From positions 1 through 64,000 of the forward strand of contig NZ_ALMY01000069.1 of the NCBI RefSeq assembly GCF_000440115.1: a DNA stretch of 64,000 nt, given 5' to 3'. The translations under genes were made by a program, and so were the position numbers. Positions 37,957 to 47,365 of this stretch are shown here, one piece after another. The notes beneath the pieces were generated by a model. That model was given only the letters and a program-made list of their open reading frames with translations, searched no databases and had not been told where the DNA came from. Within the stretch, counting starts at the first letter, position 1. Each line of letters opens with the position of its first letter. This DNA comes from Streptococcus suis YS56. Lineage in GTDB: Bacteria > Bacillota > Bacilli > Lactobacillales > Streptococcaceae.

Positions 37957-38586
37957 TTAATCAATAGTCCCAATACGGTTGAGAGGCCACATGCGAAAGA
38001 CAACTTCTCCTTTGATGTTTTCACGGGAAAATGTTCCTACACTACGACTATCTAATGAGACAAGACGGTCATCTCCCATCAGGTAGTATTGTCCTTCTGG
38101 GACTGTCACGGTAAAGTCTACGTAACCATTGGCATCTTGTGTGAAAGCTTCAGCAGCTTGTGCAACTGCTTGGAATTGTTTATTATAAGAATACTCCTCT
38201 TGCAGTTTATCCTTCTGAAAGGCAGCTAGGTACTCATCTAGGTAAGGCTCATCAACTTCCTGATCGTTGATATAGAGGACATCGTTTTCATAGCGAATGG
38301 TATCGCCGGGCATGCCGACCACTCGTTTAACAATCAGTTTTTCTGTACCATCGCTGTCAGTTTCGCTGGCCACGACAATATCAAAACGATCTATGGATGT
38401 TGTCTTGAACATAACCAATTTTTCTTGGTGTTGCAAGGTTGGGTCCATAGAGTGCCCATCAACGGATACAGGATCCCATATAAAATACCGACTGGCAAAA
38501 ATAGCTAGCATAAAGAGAATGAGTGGACCCCATTCTGCAAGAAAGCTAGCAAAGCGTGAATGTTGTTTATTTCTGGCCATAGACAT
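37957..38586 (-). CDS. lepB: Signal peptidase I
   Basis: A 209-residue membrane protease with one N-terminal transmembrane segment (residues 18-36). The catalytic Ser46 is in DGHSMDPT, the general-base Lys87 is in LIVKRVVGMPGD, and the later MGDDRLVSLDSRSVG box is present. It cleaves Sec signal peptides on the outer face of the membrane. It begins 6 bp after the rnhC stop with a GAGGA ribosome site, so rnhC-lepB is an operon, as in other streptococci. Confidence 0.95.
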   Translation of the reverse strand: MSMARNKQHSRFASFLAEWGPLILFMLAIFASRYFIWDPVSVDGHSMDPTLQHQEKLVMFKTTSIDRFDIVVASETDSDGTEKLIVKRVVGMPGDTIRYENDVLYINDQEVDEPYLDEYLAAFQKDKLQEEYSYNKQFQAVAQAAEAFTQDANGYVDFTVTVPEGQYYLMGDDRLVSLDSRSVGTFSRENIKGEVVFRMWPLNRIGTID

Positions 38587-38592
38587 TTTTCC

Positions 38593-39483
38593 TCATTTCA
38601 ATAATTTTTGTGCTTTTTGCGTATTGGCAAAGTGGAGTTTGGCAGTTTGGTTGAGTCCTGCCATGCCATAGTCTTTTAAGATGCTTGCTGCGACTTGGTC
38701 GGATTTACTGCCCGCACCAGACGGCAAATTCCTCCCAACTAGTTGACCAAGCTGGACAAGATTTTCTAAAAACATGCTTCTTGCAATGATAGATGATACT
38801 GCCACAGCCAGATACTTGCCCTCAGCCTTTTCTTCCAGAGTGACGGGGTTGGCAAATTGGTTAGCTTCCTTCTTCAAGTACTTTTGATAGTTTTGACTGG
38901 AAGTGAAGGCGTCGATGACAATCTTCTCAGGCTGCACTCCCCTTTGCAAGAGTAGGAAAATAGCCTGATTGTGTAGGGCGACCTTGACAGACACCGCATT
39001 GTAGCCTTGCTCGATGACTTCGTTGTATTTTTTCGGTGACAATAGCAGAGCTTGGTGGGGGATTTTCTCTTTTAAGAGAGGAGCGATTTGGCAGATTTTT
39101 TGGTCTGTCATTTTCTTTGAATCATCTACACCAAGCGACTTGAGAAAGGCATGGTCTTCTGGGCGGACAAAACTAGCAACGACTGCCAAACCTCCAAAAT
39201 AAGACCCGTTTCCAACCTCATCGGTACCAATCATGGGCAGGTTTTGACCAGGACTGGTCGCCTGTCCAGAGCTTTCTGGCTCATAGCCCCAGAGCACTGC
39301 TTCCTGCTCTGCCATTTCCCCCTGGAAAACGACCTTTCCAGAAGTATAGATGGAGAGGCTGGCTCCATTCAGTTTGAAAAAGGCGCTGATATAGGGATTT
39401 TTACTAGGTGCCTGATAAGCAGAGTAGTGACTGGCCATTTTGGTCGCTTCTTGTGGAGAGACCTTTAGTACGACTGTATTCAT
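38593..39483 (-). CDS. rnhC: Ribonuclease HIII
   Basis: A 296-residue type 2 RNase H of the HIII class. An N-terminal substrate-binding domain of about 80 residues is followed by the catalytic core starting [20 protein letters not shown], with the Asp-Glu pair near residue 87 and the third acidic residue in IVIDAFTS. It removes RNA from RNA/DNA hybrids. Divergent from the Gfo/Idh gene with an 84-bp gap. Confidence 0.95.
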   Translation of the reverse strand: MNTVVLKVSPQEATKMASHYSAYQAPSKNPYISAFFKLNGASLSIYTSGKVVFQGEMAEQEAVLWGYEPESSGQATSPGQNLPMIGTDEVGNGSYFGGLAVVASFVRPEDHAFLKSLGVDDSKKMTDQKICQIAPLLKEKIPHQALLLSPKKYNEVIEQGYNAVSVKVALHNQAIFLLLQRGVQPEKIVIDAFTSSQNYQKYLKKEANQFANPVTLEEKAEGKYLAVAVSSIIARSMFLENLVQLGQLVGRNLPSGAGSKSDQVAASILKDYGMAGLNQTAKLHFANTQKAQKLLK

Positions 39484-39567
39484 GTTTTTATTGTATCACA
39501 AAAGCTGGTTAGAGTGTGCAGAAAAAGGTGGTTTTTACTATAATAGTAGGAGAAAGTGAGGAAGACG

Positions 39568-40551
39568 ATGGAAGAACAAGTACAGTATAAGTGGGCGACT
39601 CTGGGAACAGGTGTCATCGCCAACGAATTGGTTCAGGCCTTGCAGGCAATGGGAGGAAATCTTTATTCGGTAGCCAACCGTACCTATGACAAGGGTGTGG
39701 AATTTGCGCAAAAATATGGCATCGAGAAAGTTTATGAAGAAATCGATCAAGTATTTGAGGATCCTGAAGTAGACATTATCTACATTTCTACGCCTCACAA
39801 TACCCATATCAATTATTTGAGAAAGGCTTTGAAGGCTGGAAAGCATGTCCTCTGTGAAAAATCTATTACGCTTAATTCAGAAGAATTAGCAGAAGCCATT
39901 CAACTGGCGGAGGAAAACCAGGTCATCCTGGCAGAAGCCATGACCATTTTCCACATGCCAATCTATCGTCAGTTGAGCGAAGTGGTGGCCAGTGGCAAGC
40001 TGGGAGATTTGAAGATGATTCAGATGAACTTTGGTAGCTATAAGGAATATGACATGACCAACCGCTTTTTCAATAAGAACTTGGCAGGTGGTGCCCTCTT
40101 GGATATTGGTGTCTACGCTCTGTCCTTTGTCCGTTGGTTTATGACTGAAAAGCCAAATCAGGTTTTATCTCAGGTTAAATTGGCTCCGACAGGTGTAGAC
40201 GAGCAAGTAGGTATTTTGCTCAGTAATGATGCGGGTCAAATGGCGACCATCGCCCTGACCCTCCATGCCAAACAGCCAAAACGCGGAACGATTGCCTACG
40301 ATAAAGGCTACATCGAGCTTTACGAGTACCCACGTGGTCAGAAAGCAGTCATTACCTATACTGAAGACGGTAGCCAAGAGGTAATCGAAGCGGGCGATAC
40401 AGCCAAGGCTCTTTCTTATGAAGTGGCAGATATGGAAAAAGCTGTCGCAGGCATCGAAAACACCATGCATCTAGCATTTACCCAAGATGTCATGGACATC
40501 ATGACCCAACTTCGTAAAGAATGGGGCTTGGTTTATCCTGAAGAAATGTAG
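39568..40551 (+). CDS. Gfo/Idh/MocA family NAD(P)-dependent oxidoreductase
   Basis: 327 residues from the ATG at 39568, which has GAGGAAG upstream; a TATAAT lies just before at 39539. The Rossmann start is WATLGTGVIANELVQAL, followed by IIYISTPHNTHINYL and HVLCEKSITLN, where Ser replaces the usual Pro of the EKP motif. The GGALLDIGVYAL strand carries the typical Asp/Gly of the family. The substrate, probably a sugar or inositol-like polyol, cannot be told. It is monocistronic. Confidence 0.88.
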   Translation: MEEQVQYKWATLGTGVIANELVQALQAMGGNLYSVANRTYDKGVEFAQKYGIEKVYEEIDQVFEDPEVDIIYISTPHNTHINYLRKALKAGKHVLCEKSITLNSEELAEAIQLAEENQVILAEAMTIFHMPIYRQLSEVVASGKLGDLKMIQMNFGSYKEYDMTNRFFNKNLAGGALLDIGVYALSFVRWFMTEKPNQVLSQVKLAPTGVDEQVGILLSNDAGQMATIALTLHAKQPKRGTIAYDKGYIELYEYPRGQKAVITYTEDGSQEVIEAGDTAKALSYEVADMEKAVAGIENTMHLAFTQDVMDIMTQLRKEWGLVYPEEM

Positions 40552-40632
40552 GTTTTTGACTAATCCGAAAATAGAAATGAGAGTGAGTTAGTAGCCAATT
40601 GTTGGATTACTGCCTTACTCTTATTTTTTACT

Positions 40633-40734
40633 TATACTCTTCGAAAATCCAGACGTTGTTGACTTGATTTGGTGAACGTTAGTTCTATCTGGATCTGCGT
40701 TTCCGAGTCTGTTTTTGATGTTCATTGAGTATTA
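40633..40734 (-). repeat. BOX-type element (short form)
   Basis: Ends TATACTCTTCGAAAATC and TTCATTGAGTATT, with the central GTTGTTGACTTGATTTGG and AGTTCTATCT as in the copy at 35134. It lies in the 347-bp gap before the LysM gene. A weak stem-loop at about 40577-40628 before it may terminate the Gfo/Idh transcript. Confidence 0.8.
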
Positions 40735-40898
40735 TCTAATAATATGACAGTCAGATGACATTTATATTGATTGTGTGACAGAAAAGTCCTAAGATTACAT
40801 AGTGGAGACAGTTTATTTAAAAGAACGGTTGAAGGCTTGTTTTTCAGATTTGATTTAGGTAAGATAGAACCATCTCAAAATAAAGAAGGAATAAGATT

Positions 40899-42140
40899 AT
40901 GAAACGTAAGAGAACAAATAAACCACAACATATGCGTCGCAAGAGAAAAACACCTATCATGAAAAACAATAAGAAGATGTTATACACATCTTCATTGGCT
41001 CTTTCCCTATTTAGTACAGGGATGATTTCGACAAATGTTTTAGCCATCGAATGGGCTCCACGTACTGTTTCTGAAATTAGCCCAGAAATTGTACAAGAAG
41101 AAGGAAAGATGACCTATACTGTTCAGTATGGAGATACCTTATCTGCCATCGCCTTAGCTATGAATATTGATATGGACTTGCTGGCGAAAATAAATCAAAT
41201 TGCAGATGTCAACTTGATTTTCCCTGATACGGTACTGACGACGACTGTTGACCAAAACAATCAAGTGACTCAGGTTGAGATTGAAGCTCCTGTTCAGGGA
41301 AACACAAATGAGACCGTTCAGGCAACTGTTGACCTAACAACCAATCAAGTAACGGTTGAGGATACGGTTGTTCCCTTGGATCAAATTTCATCAGTTACCG
41401 ACTCAGCACCTGTAGAGGAAGTTGTAGAACAGCCTGTAGCAGAAGCACCTGTAGAGGAAGTTGCAGAACAACCTGTAGTAGAAGCGCCTGTAGAGGAAGT
41501 TGTAGAACAGCCTGTAGTAGAAGCACCCGTAGAGGAAGTTGTAGAACAGCCTGTAGTAGAAGCACCTGTAGAGGGAGTTGCAGAACAACCTGTGGTTGAG
41601 GCACCTGTAGAGGAAGTTGTAGAGCAGCCTGTAGTAGAAGCGCCTGTGGAGGAAGTGGTGGAGCAACCTGTGGTTGAGGCACCTGTAGAGGAAGTTGCAG
41701 AACAACCTGTAGTAGAAGCACCTGTAGAACAGCCTGTAGTTGAAACTCCACAAGTGACAGCCCTATCAACCACTACAACAAGTACAAGTGCTTATGATGT
41801 CGGTTTGCAACCTCAGGTAGCAGCCTTCCGCGCAGAAGTGGCAAATGCCTTCGGTATTACTTCTTTCTCAGGATATCGTGCTGGCGATTCTGGCGACCAT
41901 GGTAAAGGCTTAGCCATTGACTTCATGGTACCACAAAGTTCAGCACTTGGGGATCAAGTAGCAGAATATGCTATTGCCAATATGGGTGCGAAAAATATTT
42001 CCTATATTATCTGGAAACAACGTTTTTATGCTCCATATGCAAGTATTTATGGACCTGCATATACTTGGAACTTGATGCCAGACCGCGGAAGTATTACTGA
42101 AAACCATTATGACCACGTACACGTGTCATTTAATCCATAA
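40899..42140 (+). CDS. Secreted LysM protein with 13-residue repeats and a C-terminal M15-like domain
   Basis: 413 residues. A very basic extended N-terminus (MKRKRTNKPQHMRRKRK) leads into a hydrophobic signal segment ending in NVLA (about residue 49). A LysM domain (YTVQYGDTLSAIALAMNIDMDLLAKIN) spans about 68-112. Residues 171-283 are eight copies of PVEEVVEQPVVEA and a partial ninth. The C-terminal 115 residues contain GYRAGDSGDHGKGLAIDFM and a final HYDHVHVSF, consistent with a zinc-peptidase-like fold of the ARB-07466/M15 type. It probably binds and trims peptidoglycan. An ATG at 40959 could be an alternative start for the signal peptide. Confidence 0.88.
   Translation: MKRKRTNKPQHMRRKRKTPIMKNNKKMLYTSSLALSLFSTGMISTNVLAIEWAPRTVSEISPEIVQEEGKMTYTVQYGDTLSAIALAMNIDMDLLAKINQIADVNLIFPDTVLTTTVDQNNQVTQVEIEAPVQGNTNETVQATVDLTTNQVTVEDTVVPLDQISSVTDSAPVEEVVEQPVAEAPVEEVAEQPVVEAPVEEVVEQPVVEAPVEEVVEQPVVEAPVEGVAEQPVVEAPVEEVVEQPVVEAPVEEVVEQPVVEAPVEEVAEQPVVEAPVEQPVVETPQVTALSTTTTSTSAYDVGLQPQVAAFRAEVANAFGITSFSGYRAGDSGDHGKGLAIDFMVPQSSALGDQVAEYAIANMGAKNISYIIWKQRFYAPYASIYGPAYTWNLMPDRGSITENHYDHVHVSFNP
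41409..41720 (+). repeat. 39-bp coding tandem repeat, eight units
   Basis: Eight 39-bp units (13 codons each) run from 41409 to 41720 and a partial unit follows to 41747. Units alternate between VVEQ and VAEQ forms and GTT/GTG codon choices, which suggests unequal crossing-over between pairs of units. Confidence 0.92.
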
Positions 42141-42146
42141 AATAAT

Positions 42147-42180
42147 TATAGCCAAACTCACGGTGAGCTTGGCTATTTTT
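42147..42180 (+). terminator. Terminator of the LysM gene
   Basis: ATAGCCAA-CTCAC and GTGAG-TTGGCTAT arms followed by TTTTT. Confidence 0.88.
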
Positions 42181-42223
42181 GCGTGCTTATTAATTGGAAG
42201 GTATGGGATACAAGTTTCTTATC

Positions 42224-42586
42224 TTATCTCCAGAACTTGTCATAGCCCTTCTTCTCATCCATGTTAAAGGTGATGATAGTGCGGAGCAGGTCCCAGTTGA
42301 CCTCTTGGTCTTCTCTGATTTTGAAGAGGTTGGAAGTCGCTTCGTAGCCCGCCTCCTTGATGTCCTTGGCAAAGGTTTCCATAGTAACCGTTTCAGGTGC
42401 AATGGAAATATGAGCCTTGGCAGCAGAGAATCCAATGATAAAAGTTCCGTCCATGATAAACATGGGCTGGTTCCACTTGATTTCTATGGTTAGACTTGGA
42501 AATTCCTGCTGGATTTGATTGAAAATGCCTTCTAGTTTGCCCTTCAAGACAGGATTGTTGACCTTGTTTAAAAATTCTTGGAGCAT
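42224..42586 (-). CDS. DUF1801 / YdhG-like small protein
   Basis: A 120-residue soluble protein with the DUF1801 core IKWNQPMFIMDGTFIIGFSAAKAHISIAP and the C-terminal helix found in frataxin-like YdhG proteins, whose B. subtilis relative has been proposed to chaperone iron. Function here is not established. Its ATG lies 12 bp before the TTTTTTATTTC stretch upstream; it is probably a single-gene unit. Confidence 0.8.
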   Translation of the reverse strand: MLQEFLNKVNNPVLKGKLEGIFNQIQQEFPSLTIEIKWNQPMFIMDGTFIIGFSAAKAHISIAPETVTMETFAKDIKEAGYEATSNLFKIREDQEVNWDLLRTIITFNMDEKKGYDKFWR

Positions 42587-42619
42587 GGGTGTTCCTTTTC
42601 TTTTTTATTTCATTCTATT

Positions 42620-42646
42620 ATAAAAGAGGAGCTAGCTCCTCTTCAT
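42620..42646 (-). terminator. treC terminator (20-bp perfect palindrome)
   Basis: AAGAGGAGCTAGCTCCTCTT (42624-42643) is a perfect palindrome directly after the treC stop; on the minus strand it is followed by TTATAATAG. It ends the tre operon. Confidence 0.82.
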
Positions 42647-42649
42647 TCA

Positions 42650-44275
42650 TTATTTTACCAAAATCGCCAAGGCTTGATAGGGTTTCAAGGTGATTTTCTT
42701 ACCTAGTTTATTGTCAGGGTAGTTGCTGATGAGGACTTGGCCGTGGGCGTAGTCATCTTCCAGGTCTAGTTCAACCTCTTCTGCGAAGAAATTGTTGAGG
42801 ACCAGTAGTTTTTCGCCGTTTAGCAAGCGTTCAAAGGCATAGACTTTCTGGCTGTCCTTGTAGGCGGCCTTGTAGTCCCCTTCTGAGATGAGGGGAAATT
42901 CTTTCCGCAGGCGAATGAGTTCTTGGTAGAAGGTAAAGATTGGGCCTGTTTTTTCCTGCTCAACGTTAATCGTTTGGTAGGATTTGCCAGCCTTCAGCCA
43001 AGGTGTACCTGTTGAGAAGCCTGCATTGTCAGAAGCGTCCCATTGCATCGGGGTGCGGGAATTGTCACGGGACTTGGCCTGGATAATCTTGAAGGCCTGC
43101 TCAGGCGTGTGACCTTGGTCCAAGAGCATCTGGTAGGCATTGATAGACTCCACATCGACATAGTCGTCCATGCTATCGTAGTCAGGGTCAATCATGCCGA
43201 TTTCCTCGCCCATATAAATGTAAGGCGTGCCGCGTGATAGGTGGATAGAGGCAGCCAGCATGGTTGCTCCTTCCTTGCGGAAATTCTCCACATCAACAAA
43301 GCGGTTGAGGGCACGAGGTTGGTCGTGGTTGTTGTAGAACAAGGCATTCCAGCCATTTCCAGCTGACATCTCCTCGCCCCAAGTGTGGAAGAGGCGTTTG
43401 AGTTCTTCAAAGTCAAAGTCCATAATGGTCCATTTTTGACCGTCCTTGTAGTCCACTTTCAAGTGATGGAAGTTGAAGGCCATGGACAATTCTTCCCGCT
43501 CAGGAGCTGTGTAGAGAATGCAGTTTTCAATGGTAGTGGCAGACATTTCCCCAACGGTCATGAAGCCTTTTTCTGCTCCAAAAGTAGCATTGTTCATCAT
43601 CTTGAGGTAGTCGTGGGTGATCGGGCGGTCGGTGTAGGCTGGCTTGCCGTCGTTGATTGGGCAGTCTTCGAGGACTTCATCCTTACCAATCAGGTTGATA
43701 ACGTCGAAGCGGAAGCCTTTGACACCCTTTTCTTTCCAGAAATTGACCACCTTGAAGAGTTCTTCGCGGACATGCGGATTGCGCCAATTGAGGTCGGCTT
43801 GGGTCACATCAAAGAGGTGAAGATAATATTTCCCAGTATCGCCAAAAGGTGCCCAGGCATTGCCGCCAAACTTGGAAACCCAGTCAGTTGGTTGGTCACG
43901 AAGGATAAAGAAATCCTGGTAATATTTGTCGCCAGCCAAGGCTTTTTGGAACCATTCGTGGTCTGTCGAGCAGTGGTTGAGAACCATGTCCAGCATGAAT
44001 TCGATTCCCAATTCTTTTCCGACAGCTACCATTTCTTCAAAATCAGCCATGGTGCCAAAATCAGGATTGACAGCTGTATAGTCTGAAATGTCATATCCGT
44101 TGTCCCGTTGCGGACTTGGGTAGAAGGGATTGAGCCAGATCATGTCAATACCTAGTTCTTTTAGATAAGGGAGTTTTTCAATAATCCCACGCAGGTCGCC
44201 GACACCATTGCCGGTCGTGTCCTTGTAAGATTTGGGGTAGATTTGATAGACGACTTTGCGTTTGTCAATGGTCAT
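42650..44275 (-). CDS. treC: Alpha,alpha-phosphotrehalase (GH13)
   Basis: A 541-residue GH13 enzyme. VYQIYPKSYKDTTGNGVGDLRGI at the N-terminus, MLDMVLNHCSTDHEWF, GFRFDVINLIGKDE (nucleophile Asp), TVGEMSATT (acid/base Glu) and FYNNHDQPRALNR are all present. It splits trehalose-6-phosphate, delivered by TreP, into glucose and glucose-6-phosphate. It lies 90 bp downstream of treP on the same strand, with an intergenic hairpin in between. Dextran glucosidase is the alternative within GH13, but the context decides for treC. Confidence 0.94.
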   Translation of the reverse strand: MTIDKRKVVYQIYPKSYKDTTGNGVGDLRGIIEKLPYLKELGIDMIWLNPFYPSPQRDNGYDISDYTAVNPDFGTMADFEEMVAVGKELGIEFMLDMVLNHCSTDHEWFQKALAGDKYYQDFFILRDQPTDWVSKFGGNAWAPFGDTGKYYLHLFDVTQADLNWRNPHVREELFKVVNFWKEKGVKGFRFDVINLIGKDEVLEDCPINDGKPAYTDRPITHDYLKMMNNATFGAEKGFMTVGEMSATTIENCILYTAPEREELSMAFNFHHLKVDYKDGQKWTIMDFDFEELKRLFHTWGEEMSAGNGWNALFYNNHDQPRALNRFVDVENFRKEGATMLAASIHLSRGTPYIYMGEEIGMIDPDYDSMDDYVDVESINAYQMLLDQGHTPEQAFKIIQAKSRDNSRTPMQWDASDNAGFSTGTPWLKAGKSYQTINVEQEKTGPIFTFYQELIRLRKEFPLISEGDYKAAYKDSQKVYAFERLLNGEKLLVLNNFFAEEVELDLEDDYAHGQVLISNYPDNKLGKKITLKPYQALAILVK

Positions 44276-44320
44276 GATATGTTTACCAATTCCTTTCTTG
44301 AAAATGATGTTATCAACGGC

Positions 44321-44345
44321 AAAGAGTTGGGGTCACCAACTCTCT
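44321..44345 (-). promoter_or_regulatory. Intercistronic hairpin between treP and treC
   Basis: AGAGTTGG and CCAACTCT pair around GGTCA. It sits in the 90-bp gap of the tre operon and lacks a T tract, so it may tune RNA stability or processing rather than terminate transcription. Confidence 0.55.
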
Positions 44346-44364
44346 ACACATATTTTGTTTTATT

Positions 44365-46359
44365 TTATGCTTTTGTTGCTTTCAAGACAGCTTGGCCACG
44401 TTCTACTGAACGAGGAAGCTCTCCAAGAACCTCTGTGTTGAAATCAGTTTGGTTGGTCACGATAACTGGTGTTTCAGCAACAAGACCAGCAGCCTTGATG
44501 ACATCGATGTCAAAGCTAATCAATTTATCACCAGCTTTTACCTTGTCGCCTTGTTTGATGTGAGCTGTGAAGCCTTTGCCTTCCAATCCAACAGTATCCA
44601 TACCGATGTGCATAAGGAGTTCAACTCCGTTCGCAGCAGTAATACCAACAGCATGATTAGTTGGGAAGAGGACGGATACTTCACCGTCAACTGGAGCAAC
44701 CAAGATACCTTCGCTTGGATCAATAAGGACACCCTGTCCCATGACACCTGAAGCAAATACAGGGTCAGTAGCTTGTGACAATTCTTTGGCTTGACCAGTA
44801 AGTGGGCTGATCAATTCGATAGCAGCGCCAGTTTCAACAACTGCTTCAGCTAGGACTACAACTTCTTCAACAGTTTCTTCTTTTTTTGAAAATGCACCTG
44901 TACGTTTGAAAACAGCTGTCAAAATCATTGGGACAACAATCGCAACAATCATTGTCATAAAGAATGCACCCCAGTATTCAGCCTTGATAGACAAGATACC
45001 TGGAAGACCACCGATACCGATAGAAGCAGCTTGGATGTTGAATGTTACAGAGAGTAAGCCTGCGATACTTGAACCAATCATAGCAGCTACAAATGGGTAA
45101 ACGTATTTCACGTTGACACCAAAGAGGGCTGGTTCAGTAACACCAAGATATGCAGAAATCGTTGCAGGAAGAGAAACTTGAGCTTCTTTTTCATTGTGAC
45201 GATTCATGAGGAAGTAGGCAAATACTGCAGAACCTTGAGCGATGTTAGAAAGAGCAATCATTGGCCAGAGACCAGTACCACCAGTATCTGCAATCAATTG
45301 AGTATCGATCGCATTGGTCATGTGGTGAAGACCAGTGATAACGAATGGCGCATAGAGGGCACCGAATACCGCACCGAAGAGCCATTTAACTGGTCCAGTC
45401 AAACCAGCCAATACGATAGTTGACAACCATTGACCGATTGTCCAGCCGATAGGACCAAGGACAGTGTGGGCCAAGATAATCGCTGGAAGAAGTGATAGGA
45501 ATGGTACGAAAATCATAGATACCACTTCAGGAATCACTTTACGCCAGAAGATTTCTAGATAAGAAAGTGCCAAACCTGCAAGGAGGGCAGGAATAACTTG
45601 TGCTTGGTAACCGATACGGGCAATGCTAAATGCGCCGAAGTTCCAAGACCATTCGCTAGCGATGGTCGCTGCGTCTGTACTTGGTACAGCATATGCGTTA
45701 AGCAACTGTGGAGACACCAAACAGATACCAAGAACGATACCAAGGATTTGTGACGTTCCCATTTTACGAGATACAGACCAAGTGATACCTACTGGCAAGA
45801 AGTGGAAGATGGCTTCACCTGGCAACCAGAGAAAGTGATTGACCCCATTCCAGAAAGGAGAAACCTGAACGATGGTGTTCCATACAGGGTTACCGTCAGC
45901 GTCAAAGACCAACTGCCCGTCTTTCATGGCTTGTCCAAGCCATTCCATCTGAACGCCTTCCAAAACGTTACGGAAACCGAGAATCAAACCGCCGACGATA
46001 AGCGCAGGGATGATTGGTGTGAAGATTTCCGCCAACATGGTCATAACACGTTGGATAGCATTTTGGTTACTTTTAGCGGCTGACTTAGCAGCTTCTTTTG
46101 ATACGCCTTCGATACCAGATACCGCAGTAAAGTCATTGTAGAAGATTGGTACATCGTTGCCGATGATAACTTGGAACTGACCAGCGTTGGTGAAGGTTCC
46201 TTTTACTGCTGGAATGTCTTCGATGACTTTGACATTTGCCTTCTTGTCATCTGCAAGAACAAAACGCATACGTGTCGCACAGTGTGTTACTGCATTGACA
46301 TTCTCTTTTCCACCAATAGCATCTAGGAGCTGTTTGGCTTCTTTTTCAAATTTTCCCAT
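44365..46359 (-). CDS. treP: Trehalose PTS transporter EIIBCA
   Basis: A 664-residue fused PTS permease. EIIB is at residues 1-85 with phospho-Cys27 in NAVTHCATRMRF. EIIC spans about 105-460 with ten hydrophobic segments, and a glucose-type EIIA occupies about 510-664 with the phospho-His in ELLMHIGMDTV. Many TreP proteins lack EIIA; having it makes the transporter self-sufficient beyond HPr. It imports trehalose as trehalose-6-phosphate for TreC. Transcription starts from the promoter at 46473-46501. Confidence 0.95.
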   Translation of the reverse strand: MGKFEKEAKQLLDAIGGKENVNAVTHCATRMRFVLADDKKANVKVIEDIPAVKGTFTNAGQFQVIIGNDVPIFYNDFTAVSGIEGVSKEAAKSAAKSNQNAIQRVMTMLAEIFTPIIPALIVGGLILGFRNVLEGVQMEWLGQAMKDGQLVFDADGNPVWNTIVQVSPFWNGVNHFLWLPGEAIFHFLPVGITWSVSRKMGTSQILGIVLGICLVSPQLLNAYAVPSTDAATIASEWSWNFGAFSIARIGYQAQVIPALLAGLALSYLEIFWRKVIPEVVSMIFVPFLSLLPAIILAHTVLGPIGWTIGQWLSTIVLAGLTGPVKWLFGAVFGALYAPFVITGLHHMTNAIDTQLIADTGGTGLWPMIALSNIAQGSAVFAYFLMNRHNEKEAQVSLPATISAYLGVTEPALFGVNVKYVYPFVAAMIGSSIAGLLSVTFNIQAASIGIGGLPGILSIKAEYWGAFFMTMIVAIVVPMILTAVFKRTGAFSKKEETVEEVVVLAEAVVETGAAIELISPLTGQAKELSQATDPVFASGVMGQGVLIDPSEGILVAPVDGEVSVLFPTNHAVGITAANGVELLMHIGMDTVGLEGKGFTAHIKQGDKVKAGDKLISFDIDVIKAAGLVAETPVIVTNQTDFNTEVLGELPRSVERGQAVLKATKA

Positions 46360-46438
46360 ATATTTTTCCTTCTAGACGGCTTATGGAATCCGCCACTCTA
46401 TATTTTTTGGCATACTTAAAATTATATGTCTAAATTTT

Positions 46439-46511
46439 GAAATTTGTACGGACAAATTTCTTTTGTGTTATCATTGTATCCGATTTCAAAAAATAATGCA
46501 AGCGTTTTTAC
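46439..46511 (-). promoter_or_regulatory. treP promoter with TreR operator and CcpA cre
   Basis: On the minus strand TTGCAT (46496-46501) and TACAAT (46473-46478) are 17 bp apart. ATGCAAGCGTTTTTAC (46496-46511), overlapping the -35 box, fits the cre consensus closely. The perfect dyad GAAATTTGT-N4-ACAAATTTC (46439-46460) lies just downstream of the -10 box, as expected for TreR repression. Trehalose induction and glucose repression are inferred from this layout. Confidence 0.82.
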
Positions 46512-46594
46512 TAACTTTTTTTAAATTTTGAAATGAATTTTGTTATAATGTTGATAGTTGTATGTTATTTGACAGATGAATTTGCGAGGAAATG

Positions 46595-47308
46595 ATGAAA
46601 AAATACCAAGAAATTTATAATGATTTAAAAGAAAAAATCCGTACAAATACGTATCCTGCGGGAGCGTCTTTGCCAACGGAACAGCAATTACAAGAAGAAT
46701 ATGGGGTCAGCAGGGATACGGTAAGAAAGGCCCTTTCGATTTTGACTGAGGGAGGTTTGATTCAAAAAGTGCAAGGGCGTGGTTCAATGGTCCTTAAGCA
46801 AGAAATTCTCAATTTCCCAGTTTCAGGGTTAACTTCCTATCAGGAATTGACAAATGTTCTCCAGCTTTCTACCAAGACAGATGTTGTCAGCTTAGATATG
46901 ATTACCGTTAATAGTAGCCTTTCGCATTTAACAGGCTTTGAGCCGTATAGCAAGGTGTGGAAAGTTGTCCGTACACGTTCGATTGACGGTAAGGTCTCCG
47001 TTGTGGATACAGATTATCTTGCTGTCGATGTCGTGCCAGAGTTGACAACTGCTATTGCTGAAAAATCCATTTACGAATACCTGGAAAATAAGTTAGGCCT
47101 TGATATTGCTTATGCACAAAAAGAGATTACGGTAGAGCCGACCAGTCGAGAAGAGCGCGATCTAATGCAATCGAAGGATGATTATTTGGTCTTGATTAAA
47201 TCTCGTGTCTATCTCGGTGATACCCAGCAATTCCAATATACAGAAAGCAAGCATAAAATTGACAAATTCCGCTTTGTAGATTTTGCTCGTAGAAAGCATT
47301 CTTTATAG
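46595..47308 (+). CDS. treR: Trehalose operon repressor, GntR family
   Basis: A 237-residue GntR/HutC regulator. The N-terminal winged HTH is YNDLKEKIRTNTYPAGASLPTEQQLQEEYGVSRDTVRKALSIL; the C-terminal UTRA domain senses the ligand, trehalose-6-phosphate in known TreR proteins. It is divergent from treP. ATG codons occur at 46592 and 46595; the second is preferred because the GCGAGGA ribosome site is too close to the first. The operator at 46439-46460 lies between the two genes. Confidence 0.92.
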   Translation: MKKYQEIYNDLKEKIRTNTYPAGASLPTEQQLQEEYGVSRDTVRKALSILTEGGLIQKVQGRGSMVLKQEILNFPVSGLTSYQELTNVLQLSTKTDVVSLDMITVNSSLSHLTGFEPYSKVWKVVRTRSIDGKVSVVDTDYLAVDVVPELTTAIAEKSIYEYLENKLGLDIAYAQKEITVEPTSREERDLMQSKDDYLVLIKSRVYLGDTQQFQYTESKHKIDKFRFVDFARRKHSL

Positions 47309-47365
47309 GAGAGATTAGCCAAATCAAGTTTTTTACGCTATAATAGATAGAAGAAGAGGTAAGAT

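Noticed and set aside
41395-41773. Minus-strand frames of 116-130 codons opposite the LysM repeats
   Set aside because: Mirror products of the 39-bp repeats.
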